Shown: in pieces, positions 35,905 through 44,171 of the stretch | Layout of the letters: each line of letters begins with the position of its first letter | Numbering within the stretch: position 1 is the first letter of the stretch | Source: Phytohabitans houttuyneae | Lineage (GTDB): Bacteria > Actinomycetota > Actinomycetes > Mycobacteriales > Micromonosporaceae | Direction: 5' to 3' | Assembly (NCBI RefSeq): GCF_011764425.1 | Contig: NZ_BLPF01000002.1 | Location: 2,577,587 to 2,641,586 of the forward strand | DNA length: 64,000 bases | Notes under the pieces: generated by a model | What the model was told of the DNA's origin: nothing | Database searches by the model: none | Seen by the model: the letters and a program-made list of their open reading frames with translations, nothing else | Position numbers and translations under genes: made by a program

Positions 35905-37077
35905 TCAGGCGTTCACCTCGATGGTGTGCCAGGCGCGCGGCGCGCCGTTGCCGGCGCTGAGGTGGGTGACCCCGGGCTCGTTGTCGCGGCCGAGGAGCGT
36001 GCCGTCCGGAAGCTGGCCCACCCAGTCGAGCCGGGGCACACCCGGCGCGGGGGAGTAGGCGCCGCCGTCGAGGTAGCCGGTGCGCTCGGGCCCGGCCAGC
36101 ACCAGGATCCCGCCGCCGGCCGGCGCGACCGAGTACGGCCAGTTCGGCTTCTCCTCGACGCCGGTGACCGGCAGCGGCGTCCAGGTCTCGCCCCGCAGCC
36201 GCCACAGCAGCGGAAGCCCGGTGCCCTTGCGGGCCAGGCCGAGGCTCGCGAGCCGGCCGCCGCCCGCGCCGCCCGTGCCGCCCAGCGGCTCCTGGTCGGC
36301 GACGAGCCACACGTCCCGGCCGTCGGCGGAGATCTGGACGTGGGCGTTCCACACCGGACGGCCGCGCTGCTCGGGCACCGGGATCCGGGTGAACCCGCCG
36401 CCGGCCGTCCCCACCGCTGTCACGATCCGCCCACCGTCCACACCGGACAGCCACACGCGGCCGTCGCGGCCGTTGGTGAGCAGGCGCGCGGCGGACAGCT
36501 CGGCCGGCACGTCCCGCCGCCAGCCGGCCGCCGTCCAGTCCCGGACCGCGCACGGGCCGGCGCCGTCCGGGCAGTCCAGGTAGTACCGGCCGTAGGCGGA
36601 GTGGTACTCGACCGGCGCGAAGCCCCGGGCGTCGTAGGGCCGCGACTGCCAGGAGGCGCCGGCGTCCCGCGAGACGTACCAGGAGTGGGGCTCGGCCAGC
36701 AGCACGACGACCTCGTCGGCGCCGGTGTAGAGCTGGTGGTTCTTCGCCTCGGGCCGCGGGTGCTCGCGCGGCCGCCAGCTGCGGCCACCGTCGGCGGTGT
36801 GGAAGAACCGCGCCTCGCAGAGCGCGCGGCAGCGGACGAACAGCGCGTACCCGCGGCGCGCGTCGGCGAACTCGACCGAAAGCGGCTCGAACCCGTCCGG
36901 TAACCCGACGTCGACGGCGACCTCCTCCGCCGGCGGCGCGGTGGCGGCCGTCGGTGCCGCGGGCGGCGGTGGCGGGTTCGACGCCGGTTTCGCGTCCGGC
37001 CCGCAGGCGGCGGCCGCCGTCAGCATCCCGAGGGACAGCGCCGCGCCGGCCAGGACCCGACCCCACTGCTTCACCAT
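35905..37077 (-). CDS. Lipoprotein with BNR/sialidase-like beta-propeller
   Basis: A 390-residue exported lipoprotein; the ATG at 37077 (MVKQWGRV) opens a signal peptide ending in a lipobox (AAAAC). After a proline/alanine linker the protein has BNR-type repeats (TADGGRSW, SRDAGASWQSRP) and further propeller-like strands (DGRVWLSGVDG). No sialidase catalytic arginine triad could be located by eye, so it probably serves in binding or an envelope structural role. Transcribed convergent to the ECF41 gene and not part of an operon. Confidence 0.7.
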   Translation of the reverse strand: MVKQWGRVLAGAALSLGMLTAAAACGPDAKPASNPPPPPAAPTAATAPPAEEVAVDVGLPDGFEPLSVEFADARRGYALFVRCRALCEARFFHTADGGRSWRPREHPRPEAKNHQLYTGADEVVVLLAEPHSWYVSRDAGASWQSRPYDARGFAPVEYHSAYGRYYLDCPDGAGPCAVRDWTAAGWRRDVPAELSAARLLTNGRDGRVWLSGVDGGRIVTAVGTAGGGFTRIPVPEQRGRPVWNAHVQISADGRDVWLVADQEPLGGTGGAGGGRLASLGLARKGTGLPLLWRLRGETWTPLPVTGVEEKPNWPYSVAPAGGGILVLAGPERTGYLDGGAYSPAPGVPRLDWVGQLPDGTLLGRDNEPGVTHLSAGNGAPRAWHTIEVNA

Positions 37078-37153
37078 GCCGGGTAGGAGCCCCGGCGACC
37101 CCACCCGGTTCCACAAGCCGTTCATGGCCAGATGCGAACGGGCGTCGTAGCGT

Positions 37154-37711
37154 CTAGGCGCCGGCCGCGGCCAGGAGTGCGTCAGCGGTACGGGCGGCCG
37201 CGCCGTCGAGGCTGGTGCCGCGCATCACCGCGCGCACCGCGGCGCCGTCGAAGACCATCGTGAGCTGCACCGCGAGCCCTTCCGGGTCGGCGGCGCCGAG
37301 GCTCGTGGCGTGGGCGGCGAAGTACCCCGTCAGCCGGTCCTTGAACGCCCGGGCCACCACCGTCGCCGGATGGTCGGGGTCGCGCGTCTCGACCGCCGTG
37401 TTGACGAACGGGCAGCCGTGGAAGCCGGGCGTGCCGCTCTGCTCGTCGAGGCGCTCGAACACGTACCGGATCCGGTCGCGCGGGCCAAGCTCGGCGTCCG
37501 CGGCGGGGAAGTAGCCGGTGACGATCGCCGGCCCGTGCGTGCGCAGGCACTCCGCGACGAGGTCGTCCTTGGTGGCGAAGAGCTGGTACATCGACCGCTT
37601 CGACACCCCCGCCGTCTGGCACAGCCGCTCCACGCCGACGGGCGCGACGCCCTCGGCGTAGAAGAGGTCGGCGGCGGTGGCGAGCAGCCGGTCGCGGGTC
37701 GTCGAGGTCAC
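37154..37711 (-). CDS. TetR-family transcriptional repressor
   Basis: A 185-residue regulator with an N-terminal TetR helix-turn-helix (AADLFYAEGVAPVGVERLCQ, AGVSKRSMYQLFATKDDL) and a helical ligand-binding C-terminal domain. The GTG start at 37711 is 94 bases from a divergent SDR gene. The intergenic region carries two identical palindromes over the SDR promoter, so it most likely represses that gene and itself, and a small ligand would relieve repression. Confidence 0.9.
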   Translation of the reverse strand: MTSTTRDRLLATAADLFYAEGVAPVGVERLCQTAGVSKRSMYQLFATKDDLVAECLRTHGPAIVTGYFPAADAELGPRDRIRYVFERLDEQSGTPGFHGCPFVNTAVETRDPDHPATVVARAFKDRLTGYFAAHATSLGAADPEGLAVQLTMVFDGAAVRAVMRGTSLDGAAARTADALLAAAGA

Positions 37712-37733
37712 TCCCGGAGCGTAACGCGATCTC

Positions 37734-37762
37734 TTGCGGTTGGAAACCGATCGGTTTACGGT
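37734..37762 (+). promoter_or_regulatory. Promoter of the SDR gene
   Basis: TTGCGG (37734-37739) and TACGGT (37757-37762) are separated by exactly 17 bases, a good match to the housekeeping sigma consensus. Transcription would begin near 37769. The first TetR-type palindrome lies in the spacer and the second directly at the start of transcription. Confidence 0.6.
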
Positions 37763-37783
37763 CGAGAGGAAACCGATCGGTTT
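37744..37783. promoter_or_regulatory. Two identical TetR-type operators
   Basis: AAACCGATCGGTTT, a perfect 14-bp palindrome, occurs at 37744-37757 and again at 37770-37783, with centres 26 bases apart. Both lie between the divergent TetR and SDR genes and overlap the SDR promoter. The flanking GGAA and TAC are also partly repeated. They are the clear binding-site candidates for the adjacent TetR protein. Confidence 0.85.
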
Positions 37784-37805
37784 ACCTCAAGGCTGGAGCC
37801 CCGAC

Positions 37806-38501
37806 ATGCAGATCAAGAACTCGGTCGTCCTGGTCACCGGCGGCAACCGCGGCCTCGGCAAGGCGTTCGTGGAGGAGGCGCTGGCCCGCGGCGCCGCCAC
37901 CGTCTACGCCGCCGCCCGCGACCCGCGCACGGTCACCACGCCCGGCGCCGTCCCGCTGGCCCTCGACGTCACCGACCCCGACTCCATCGCCGCGGCCGCC
38001 GCCCGTGCCGGCGACGTGCAGATCCTGGTCAACAACGCCGGCGGCCTGGTCAAGGCCAACTTCCTCACCTCACCCGTCGACGACGTGCGGCGCGAGTTCG
38101 ACGTCAACTTCTACGGCCCGCTGCTGGTCACCCGCGCCTTCGCGCCCGCCCTCATCGCGCGCGGCGGCCACGTGCTCAACGTCCACTCGGTGCTGTCCTG
38201 GCTCGCGATCAGCGGCTCGTACAGCGCGACGAAGGCCGCCCTGTGGTCGATGACCAACGCGCTGCGCCTGGACCTGGCCCCGAAGGGCGTCGGCGTTACC
38301 GGCCTGCACGTGGGCTACGTCGACACCGACATGGCCGCCGCCGTCGACGCCCCCAAGTCCGCGCCGGCCGACGTGGCGCGGCAGGCCCTGGACGGCGTCG
38401 AGGCGGGCGCCCACGAGGTCCTCGCCGACGACGTCAGCCGCACCGTCAAGCAGGCCCTGGCCGCCGACGTCGCCGCCCTCTACCCCCAGCTCGCCGCCTG
38501 A
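37806..38501 (+). CDS. Short-chain dehydrogenase/reductase
   Basis: A 231-residue classical SDR: cofactor motif TGGNRGLG, NNAG at about residues 77-80, catalytic serine in HSVLSW and YSATK with the catalytic tyrosine and lysine. It oxidises or reduces an alcohol/carbonyl with NAD(P). The ATG at 37806 has GGAG upstream. It is controlled by the divergent TetR gene through the two palindromes. Confidence 0.93.
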   Translation: MQIKNSVVLVTGGNRGLGKAFVEEALARGAATVYAAARDPRTVTTPGAVPLALDVTDPDSIAAAAARAGDVQILVNNAGGLVKANFLTSPVDDVRREFDVNFYGPLLVTRAFAPALIARGGHVLNVHSVLSWLAISGSYSATKAALWSMTNALRLDLAPKGVGVTGLHVGYVDTDMAAAVDAPKSAPADVARQALDGVEAGAHEVLADDVSRTVKQALAADVAALYPQLAA

Positions 38502-38519
38502 CCCGGTCAGGGCCGTCGC

Positions 38520-40382
38520 CTAGAGCGTCACCTCGAGGACGGGTTCGAGGCTGTGGGTGCCGTGGTCGAGCTGGTGGTCGAGGTTCATCGCGGCGCTGAT
38601 CAGGGCGAGGTGGCTGAACGCCTGCGGGAAGTTGCCGATCTGCTCGCCGGTCGGCGCGATCTCCTCCGAGTACAGGCCCAGGTGGTTGCTGTACGTGAGC
38701 ATCTTCTCGAACGTGAGGCGCGCGTCGTTGAGGCGGCCGGAGCGGGCGAGCGCGTCGACGTACCAGAACGAGCACATCGTGAACGTCCCTTCCGAGCCGC
38801 GCAGGCCGTCGGGTGAGGCGGCGGGGTTGTAGCGGTACACAAGGCTGTCCGACACCAGCTCGCCGTCCATCGCGCGCAGCGTCGACTGCCACAGCGGGTC
38901 ACTCGGGGTGACGAAGCCGACGAGCGGCATGTAGAGCAGCGCGGCGTCGAGCACGTCGGTGCCGTAGTGCTGCACGAACGCCTCGCGGCCCGGGTGGTAC
39001 CCGCGGTGCATGATCTGCTCGTAGACGGCGTCGCGGGCGGCGGTCCACCTCGTGGTGTCTCCCGGGCGGCCCCGGCGCTGGGAGACGCGGACCGCGCGGT
39101 CGAAGGCGACCCACGACATGAGCCGGCCGTACGTGAAGTCCTGCCGCCCGCCGCGCGTCTCCCAGATGCCGTCGTCCGGCCGGTCCCAGTTGTCGCAGAG
39201 CCAGTCCACCAGGTACTGGGCGTTGTGCCAGCCCTCGTGCGACATCGGCAGCCCGTGCAGGTCGGCCAGGTGCACCGAGTCCAGCGCCTCGCCGTAGATG
39301 TCGAGCTGGAGCTGGTCGGCCGCGCCGTTGCCGACCCGGACCGGGCGGGAGCCCCGGTACCCCTCCAGGTGGTCGAGCACCTGCTCGTCGAGGTCGGAGG
39401 AGCCGTCGATCCGGTACATGATCTGCAGTGGCGCCGACCGCTCGCGGGCCTCGCGCGCGCGGTCGTTGAGCCACCGCAGGAAGGCCTGCGCCTCGCTGGT
39501 GAAGCCGAGGCCGAGCAGCGCGTACACGGAGAACGACGCGTCCCGCACCCACGTGAAGCGGTAGTCCCAGTTGCGCTCGCCGCCGACCTGCTCGGGCAGC
39601 CCCGCGGTGGGTGCGGCGACCAGCGCACCGGTCGGCGCGTACGTCATGAGCTTGAGCGTCATCGCGGACCGTTCCACGATCTCCCGCCACCGGCCGCGGT
39701 ACTGCGAGCGCCCGATCCAGTTCCGCCAGAAGTCGCGGGTCTCCTCGAACAGGTGCAGCAGCTCGTCCGAGGTCATCGTCCGGGGCGGCCCGTCGCAGGC
39801 GCTCTCCAGCATCAGCCCGCCGATGGCGCCGGCCGCCAGCGGTACCACCGCGGTGAGCCCGCCGTCCTCCCGCCGCACCGTGCCGGCCGGCAGGTCGCGG
39901 TCGGAGCGGTGGGCGACGTGCACGGTGAGCGTCACGTCGCCGCCGCGGAACACCGCGCCGTCCGGCGTCAGCTCGGTCTCGTGGGTCGCCCGCCCGTAGT
40001 CGAAGCGCGGCTGGCACTCGACCCGGAAGCGCATCTCGCCGCGCACCACGCGCACGAGGCGGACCACGCGGTGGCGGTCGGTGGCCGTACCGCCGGCGAT
40101 CGGCATGAAGTCGACCACCTCGCCGACGCCGTCCGCGCTGAGGAAGCGGGTGATGAGGATCGGCGTGCCCGGCAGGTACAGCTGCTTGCTGGTGTAGGGG
40201 ACGCCGTCCGGTGCGATCCGGAAGTAGCCGCCCTTCTTCCGGTCGAGCAGCGCCGCGAAGACGCTGGGGGAGTCGAAGCGGGGCAGGCAGAGCCAGTCGA
40301 TGCTGCCGTCGTTCGTGACGAGGGCGGCGGTCTGCAGGTCACCGATGATGCCGTGATCCTCGATCGCGGTGTAGTCATCCAC
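38520..40382 (-). CDS. GH15-family glycoside hydrolase (trehalase/glucoamylase-like)
   Basis: A 620-residue cytoplasmic GH15 protein without signal peptide. The N-terminus [19 protein letters not shown] and [16 protein letters not shown] are typical of actinobacterial GH15 trehalases; [20 protein letters not shown] carries the conserved (alpha/alpha)6 motif and [14 protein letters not shown] the general-acid glutamate region. It probably hydrolyses trehalose or a short alpha-glucan. It is 56 bases from the RbsA-type ATPase gene upstream and could be the last gene of that minus-strand unit. Confidence 0.9.
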   Translation of the reverse strand: MDDYTAIEDHGIIGDLQTAALVTNDGSIDWLCLPRFDSPSVFAALLDRKKGGYFRIAPDGVPYTSKQLYLPGTPILITRFLSADGVGEVVDFMPIAGGTATDRHRVVRLVRVVRGEMRFRVECQPRFDYGRATHETELTPDGAVFRGGDVTLTVHVAHRSDRDLPAGTVRREDGGLTAVVPLAAGAIGGLMLESACDGPPRTMTSDELLHLFEETRDFWRNWIGRSQYRGRWREIVERSAMTLKLMTYAPTGALVAAPTAGLPEQVGGERNWDYRFTWVRDASFSVYALLGLGFTSEAQAFLRWLNDRAREARERSAPLQIMYRIDGSSDLDEQVLDHLEGYRGSRPVRVGNGAADQLQLDIYGEALDSVHLADLHGLPMSHEGWHNAQYLVDWLCDNWDRPDDGIWETRGGRQDFTYGRLMSWVAFDRAVRVSQRRGRPGDTTRWTAARDAVYEQIMHRGYHPGREAFVQHYGTDVLDAALLYMPLVGFVTPSDPLWQSTLRAMDGELVSDSLVYRYNPAASPDGLRGSEGTFTMCSFWYVDALARSGRLNDARLTFEKMLTYSNHLGLYSEEIAPTGEQIGNFPQAFSHLALISAAMNLDHQLDHGTHSLEPVLEVTL

Positions 40383-40438
40383 CTTCCGAGCGTGACGGCT
40401 GCGGGATGCACCGGTGCGGATATCGACGGAGACGACGG

Positions 40439-41938
40439 TCAGCCGGCCAGCAGGGCCATGATGTTCTTCTCGGTGATGTCGGGGCCGGTGAGCTGGTTGA
40501 CGATCGCGCCGTCGCGGAGCACCACCACGCGGTCGCAGGTGCTCACGATCTCGTCCAGGTCGGATGAGATGAGCATGACCGCGAGCCCGTCCACCGCCAG
40601 GTCGTCGATGAGCGACTGCACCTCGGCCTTGCTGCCCACGTCGATGCCGCGGGTCGGCTCGTCCAGCATCAGCACTCTCGGATGGGTGGCCAGCCAGCGG
40701 GCCAGCAGCACCTTCTGCTGGGTGCCGCCGGACAGCTCGGCCGCCGGCTGGTGCGGGCTCGTCGCCTTGATGCGCAGCCGGCTCATCAGCGCGCCGACCA
40801 CCTTGTCGAGCCGGGCCTCGGAGACGATGCCGGCGCGGGCGAGGCGGGGCAGCGCGGCGAGCGCGATGTTGTCGCGGACCGAGAGCGTGCCGACGATCCC
40901 CTCGGCCTTGCGGTTGTCCGGCAGCAGCCCCACGCCGGCCCGGATCGCGCCGGCGATCGACCGCTTGCGCAGGCTGGCGCCGGAGACGGTGACCTGCCCG
41001 GAGTCCAGCGGCAGCGCGCCGGCGATGGCCCGCGCGGTCTCGGTGCGCCCGGCGCCGAGCAGCCCGCTGAGCCCGACCACCTCGCCGGGGCGCAGGTTGA
41101 TCGAGACGTCGGTCAGCACGTGCCGGCGGGTGAGGCCGGTCGCCTGCAGGATCGGCTCGTCCGCCGGCTCGTCGGCGGCGGCGCCGAGCACCGCGGTCGG
41201 TCCGGGCGTGACGCGGCGGCCGAGCATCAGCGACACGAGGCGCAGCCGGTCGAGGCCGGCGACGGGTCCGGTGTGGACGATGCGGCCGTCCCGCAGCACG
41301 GTCACGCGGTCGCAGACGGCCTCCACTTCGGACAGCCGGTGCGTCACGTAGACCACCGAGCGGCCCTCCGCGCGAAGCGCGGCGATCGCGGCGAAGAGGC
41401 GGTCGGCCTCCGCGGGTTCCAGCCCGGCCGTGGGTTCGTCCAGAACCACGACGGGGGTACCGGCGGACAGCGCCCGCCCCACCGCGACCATCTGCCGCAC
41501 GCCCGGCTCGTACGCGCCGAGCGGCCGGCGCACGTCGACACGCAGCCCGAGGCCGGCGACGATGTCGGCGGCGAGCGCGTTCATCCGGGCGACGTTGATG
41601 AGGCCGGCGCGGCGGCGCGGCTCGCGGCCGAGGAAGAGGTTGCGCGCGACGGACATCTGCGGCACGAGGTTGGCGTCCTGGTGCACGGCGCTGATCCCGG
41701 CCCGCTCGGCGTCGCGGGGCGAGCCGAAGCGGACCCGCTCGCCGCCGACCCGCAGGATGCCGGCGTCCGGCTGGTGGATGCCGGCGAGCACCTTGACCAA
41801 TGTGGACTTGCCGGCCCCGTTCTCCCCGACGACGGCGTGCACCTCGGCGCGGCCGAGGCTGAAGGAGACGTGGTCGAGCGCGCGGGTGCCCGGGAAGTCC
41901 CGGACCACGCCCGCCAGGTCGAGTATCGCGTCCACCAC
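40439..41938 (-). CDS. Orphan RbsA-type sugar ABC transporter ATPase
   Basis: A 499-residue double-domain ATPase. The first domain has Walker A GENGAGKST and Walker B VVVLDEPTAGLEP; the second has the signature LSGGTQQKV and VLMLDEPTRGIDV. The second domain naturally lacks a standard Walker A, as in RbsA/AraG. It resembles the ATPase at 44171-45724 over the whole length, so the two are paralogues. No permease or binding-protein gene lies beside it, so it may share those of the YtfQ-like system or be vestigial. The start is GTG 41938. Confidence 0.9.
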   Translation of the reverse strand: MVDAILDLAGVVRDFPGTRALDHVSFSLGRAEVHAVVGENGAGKSTLVKVLAGIHQPDAGILRVGGERVRFGSPRDAERAGISAVHQDANLVPQMSVARNLFLGREPRRRAGLINVARMNALAADIVAGLGLRVDVRRPLGAYEPGVRQMVAVGRALSAGTPVVVLDEPTAGLEPAEADRLFAAIAALRAEGRSVVYVTHRLSEVEAVCDRVTVLRDGRIVHTGPVAGLDRLRLVSLMLGRRVTPGPTAVLGAAADEPADEPILQATGLTRRHVLTDVSINLRPGEVVGLSGLLGAGRTETARAIAGALPLDSGQVTVSGASLRKRSIAGAIRAGVGLLPDNRKAEGIVGTLSVRDNIALAALPRLARAGIVSEARLDKVVGALMSRLRIKATSPHQPAAELSGGTQQKVLLARWLATHPRVLMLDEPTRGIDVGSKAEVQSLIDDLAVDGLAVMLISSDLDEIVSTCDRVVVLRDGAIVNQLTGPDITEKNIMALLAG

Positions 41939-41963
41939 GGGTGCCCCCTCGCAGAAGACCGAA

Positions 41964-42045
41964 CTTTTTTCAACCTGAACCGCGCGTCGCTTGAGCCCGA
42001 CCCTTGCCTGCGCTGACGCGGACCGCGAGGAGAGGTTGAAAAAGG
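41964..42045. promoter_or_regulatory. Inverted repeat upstream of the orphan ATPase
   Basis: CTTTTTTCAACCT at 41964-41976 pairs with AGGTTGAAAAAG at 42033-42044 (one extra T on the left). The arms are about 56 bases apart and flank a G/C-rich loop, in the 156-base gap between the DeoR stop and the ATPase start. It may be a terminator, an mRNA structure or an operator for looping by the DeoR regulator; the function is not decided by sequence. Confidence 0.4.
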
Positions 42046-42094
42046 TGAGCCGACCGCGATGATTCCCTACAACCGCGGAATCGTAAAGAGCCCT

Positions 42095-42907
42095 TTAAAT
42101 GCGTGCCACATGGAGGCGGACGGCGCGGCCGGCCAGCTCGTCGAGCACGTCGCGGGGTGCGGCGTCGTCGGTGACCAGGTGGTCGATCTCGTCCGTCGGT
42201 ACCGTCTGCACCATCGTGTCGACGCCGATCTTGGTGTGGTCGGCGAGGACGACGATCTCCTCGGCGGCCGCCGCCAGGGCCCGGTCGACGCTGGCGACCT
42301 GCATGTTCGGCGTGGAGACGCCGCGCTCGGGGGTGAGCCCGTTGCCCGAGATGAACGCCCGCCGCACCCGCAGCCCCGCCACCGACCGCTCGGCCGCGCT
42401 GCCGACGAGCGCGTGGATCGAGCCGCGCAGCGTGCCGCCGGTGAGCACCACCTCGATCCGCGGCGCGGAGGCGAGGGCCTGGGCGACGAGCAGCGAGTTG
42501 GTCACCACGGCCAGCTCGTTGTGCCTGGCCAGGGCCTGCGCGAAGACCTGCGTGGTCGTGCCGGCGCCGATCACGATCGCGTCGCCGTCCTCGACCAGCG
42601 ACGCCGCGAGCTCGCCGATCGCGGCCTTCTCGGACGAGGCGACGTGTGCCTTCTGCGCGTACGTCGGCTCGCGGGACAGCGCACCGGGCAGCGTCGCGCC
42701 GCCGTGGTGCCGGTTGAGCAGGCCGTCGGCCTCCAGCACCCGCAGGTCCCGCCGGACGGTGACCTCCGAGGACTGCACCGCCTCGGCGAGGTCGCGCAGG
42801 GAGGCGGCGCCGTTGGCCCGCATCACCTCGAGGATGCGCTGGCGCCGCTCCGCGGCGAACATCGCCCGCCGCGTCTCCACGTGTCCTCGGGAGTCGTCCG
42901 CCGCCAC
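42095..42907 (-). CDS. DeoR-family transcriptional regulator
   Basis: A 270-residue regulator: N-terminal helix-turn-helix (RRQRILEVMRANGAASLRDL, SEVTVRRDLRVLE) and a C-terminal DeoRC sensor domain with DGDAIVIGAGTTTQVFA and LTGGTLRGSIHALVGSA, which bind phosphosugars in family members. GTG 42907 has GGAG upstream; ATG 42862 (MFAAERRQ) is an equally usual family start. It lies divergent from the YtfQ-like transporter and upstream of the orphan ATPase, so it probably controls both. Confidence 0.9.
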   Translation of the reverse strand: MAADDSRGHVETRRAMFAAERRQRILEVMRANGAASLRDLAEAVQSSEVTVRRDLRVLEADGLLNRHHGGATLPGALSREPTYAQKAHVASSEKAAIGELAASLVEDGDAIVIGAGTTTQVFAQALARHNELAVVTNSLLVAQALASAPRIEVVLTGGTLRGSIHALVGSAAERSVAGLRVRRAFISGNGLTPERGVSTPNMQVASVDRALAAAAEEIVVLADHTKIGVDTMVQTVPTDEIDHLVTDDAAPRDVLDELAGRAVRLHVARI

Positions 42908-43106
42908 GCTCCACCCCTTGTGATCGGATGACTTCGGATCTGATCGTACTCAGGCTTGGTCGAAAGAGTGCGCAACCTCGGTCGTGACCGTTTCGGATCG
43001 AGTTCGCGACCGAACCTGATCAGTTGGTATTGACTTTGTTCGGCGCCGGGTGCTTGATTGAGACCAACCGATGGCGCGCGTCGGTCCCACCCACGAAAGG
43101 ATGATC
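42908..43106. promoter_or_regulatory. Divergent control region of DeoR and the YtfQ-like operon
   Basis: The 199-base gap has TTCGGATC twice (42933-42940 and 42992-42999), the palindromes CGGTCGTGACCG (42979-42990) and GTTCGCGACCGAAC (43002-43015), and a -35-like TTGACT at 43030-43035. These are the natural candidates for operators of the adjacent DeoR regulator and the promoter of the transporter. The -10 is not clear. Confidence 0.45.
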
Positions 43107-44171
43107 ATGGGCAGAAGGCGTGGATGGGCGGCGCTGGCGGTGGCCGCCCTGCTCGTGACCGGTGCGTGCGCCAAGAGTGAGGACGGCGCGGGCACCCCGG
43201 CTCCCGCCGGCTCCGAGGGCCAGCAGGTGGCGCAGAGCGCCGCCGCCGACGGTCCCACCTGCACGCTGCAGGCGTTCGGCGGCGAGGCGTTCGACGTGAA
43301 GACCGCGACGGTCGGGTTTTCGCAGTCGGAGAAGGAGGCCAACCCGTTCCGGATCGCGGAGACCCAGTCGATCAAGGACGAGGCCAAGGCGCTGGGCGTG
43401 ACGAACCTGCGGGTGACAAACGCGCAGTCCCAGTTTTCCAAGCAGATCTCCGACGTGCAGCAGCTGATCGCCCAAGGGGCGAAGCTGCTGGTCATCGCCC
43501 CGCTCAACTCCGACGGCTGGGAGCCGGTGCTCAAGCAGGCGGCGGAGAAGAAGATCCCGATCATCACGATCGACCGGAAGATCAACGCGAAGCCGTGCAC
43601 GGACTACCTCACGTTCATCGGCTCGGACTTCTACGAGCAGGGCAAGCGCGCGGCGGACCAGATGGTCGCCGCGCTGAACGGCACCGGTGAGGTCGCGATC
43701 CTGCTCGGCGCGCCGGGCAACAACGTCACCACCGACCGCACCGCCGGCTTCAAGGACCGGATCGCCGAGAAGGCGCCGAACATCAAGATCACGTTCGAGC
43801 AGACCGGCGAGTTCACCCGGGAGAAGGGTCAGCAGGTCACCGAGCAGCTGATCCAGTCGCGCCCCGGCACCAGCGGCATCTACGCCGAGAACGACGAGAT
43901 GGCCCTCGGCGCGGTGACCGCGCTCAAGGGCGCCGGCAAGGCCGCCGGCCAGGTCAAGATCGTGTCGATCGACGGCACCCGCGCGGCGGTGCAGGGCATC
44001 GTGGACGGCTGGCTGTACTCGGTGATCGAGTCCAACCCGCGCTTCGGCCCGCTGGCCTTCCAGACCGCGCAGAAGTTCGTCGCGGGCGAGGCCATCCCGG
44101 CCACGACGATCATCAGCGACCGCGAGTACACCACCGCGAACGCCAAGGACAGCCTGGGGCACGCGTACTGA
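43107..44171 (+). CDS. Sugar ABC transporter binding lipoprotein, YtfQ-like
   Basis: A 354-residue periplasmic-binding-type lipoprotein with signal and lipobox (LVTGAC). The ligand-domain segments QLIAQGAKLLVIAPLNSDGW, TFEQTGEFTREKGQQVTE and AENDEMALGAVTALKGAG closely resemble E. coli YtfQ, the galactofuranose-binding protein. The ATG at 43107 has AAAGGA five bases upstream. The ligand may be a furanose; the downstream arabinofuranose-type enzymes favour L-arabinofuranose. First gene of a four-gene transporter operon. Confidence 0.9.
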   Translation: MGRRRGWAALAVAALLVTGACAKSEDGAGTPAPAGSEGQQVAQSAAADGPTCTLQAFGGEAFDVKTATVGFSQSEKEANPFRIAETQSIKDEAKALGVTNLRVTNAQSQFSKQISDVQQLIAQGAKLLVIAPLNSDGWEPVLKQAAEKKIPIITIDRKINAKPCTDYLTFIGSDFYEQGKRAADQMVAALNGTGEVAILLGAPGNNVTTDRTAGFKDRIAEKAPNIKITFEQTGEFTREKGQQVTEQLIQSRPGTSGIYAENDEMALGAVTALKGAGKAAGQVKIVSIDGTRAAVQGIVDGWLYSVIESNPRFGPLAFQTAQKFVAGEAIPATTIISDREYTTANAKDSLGHAY

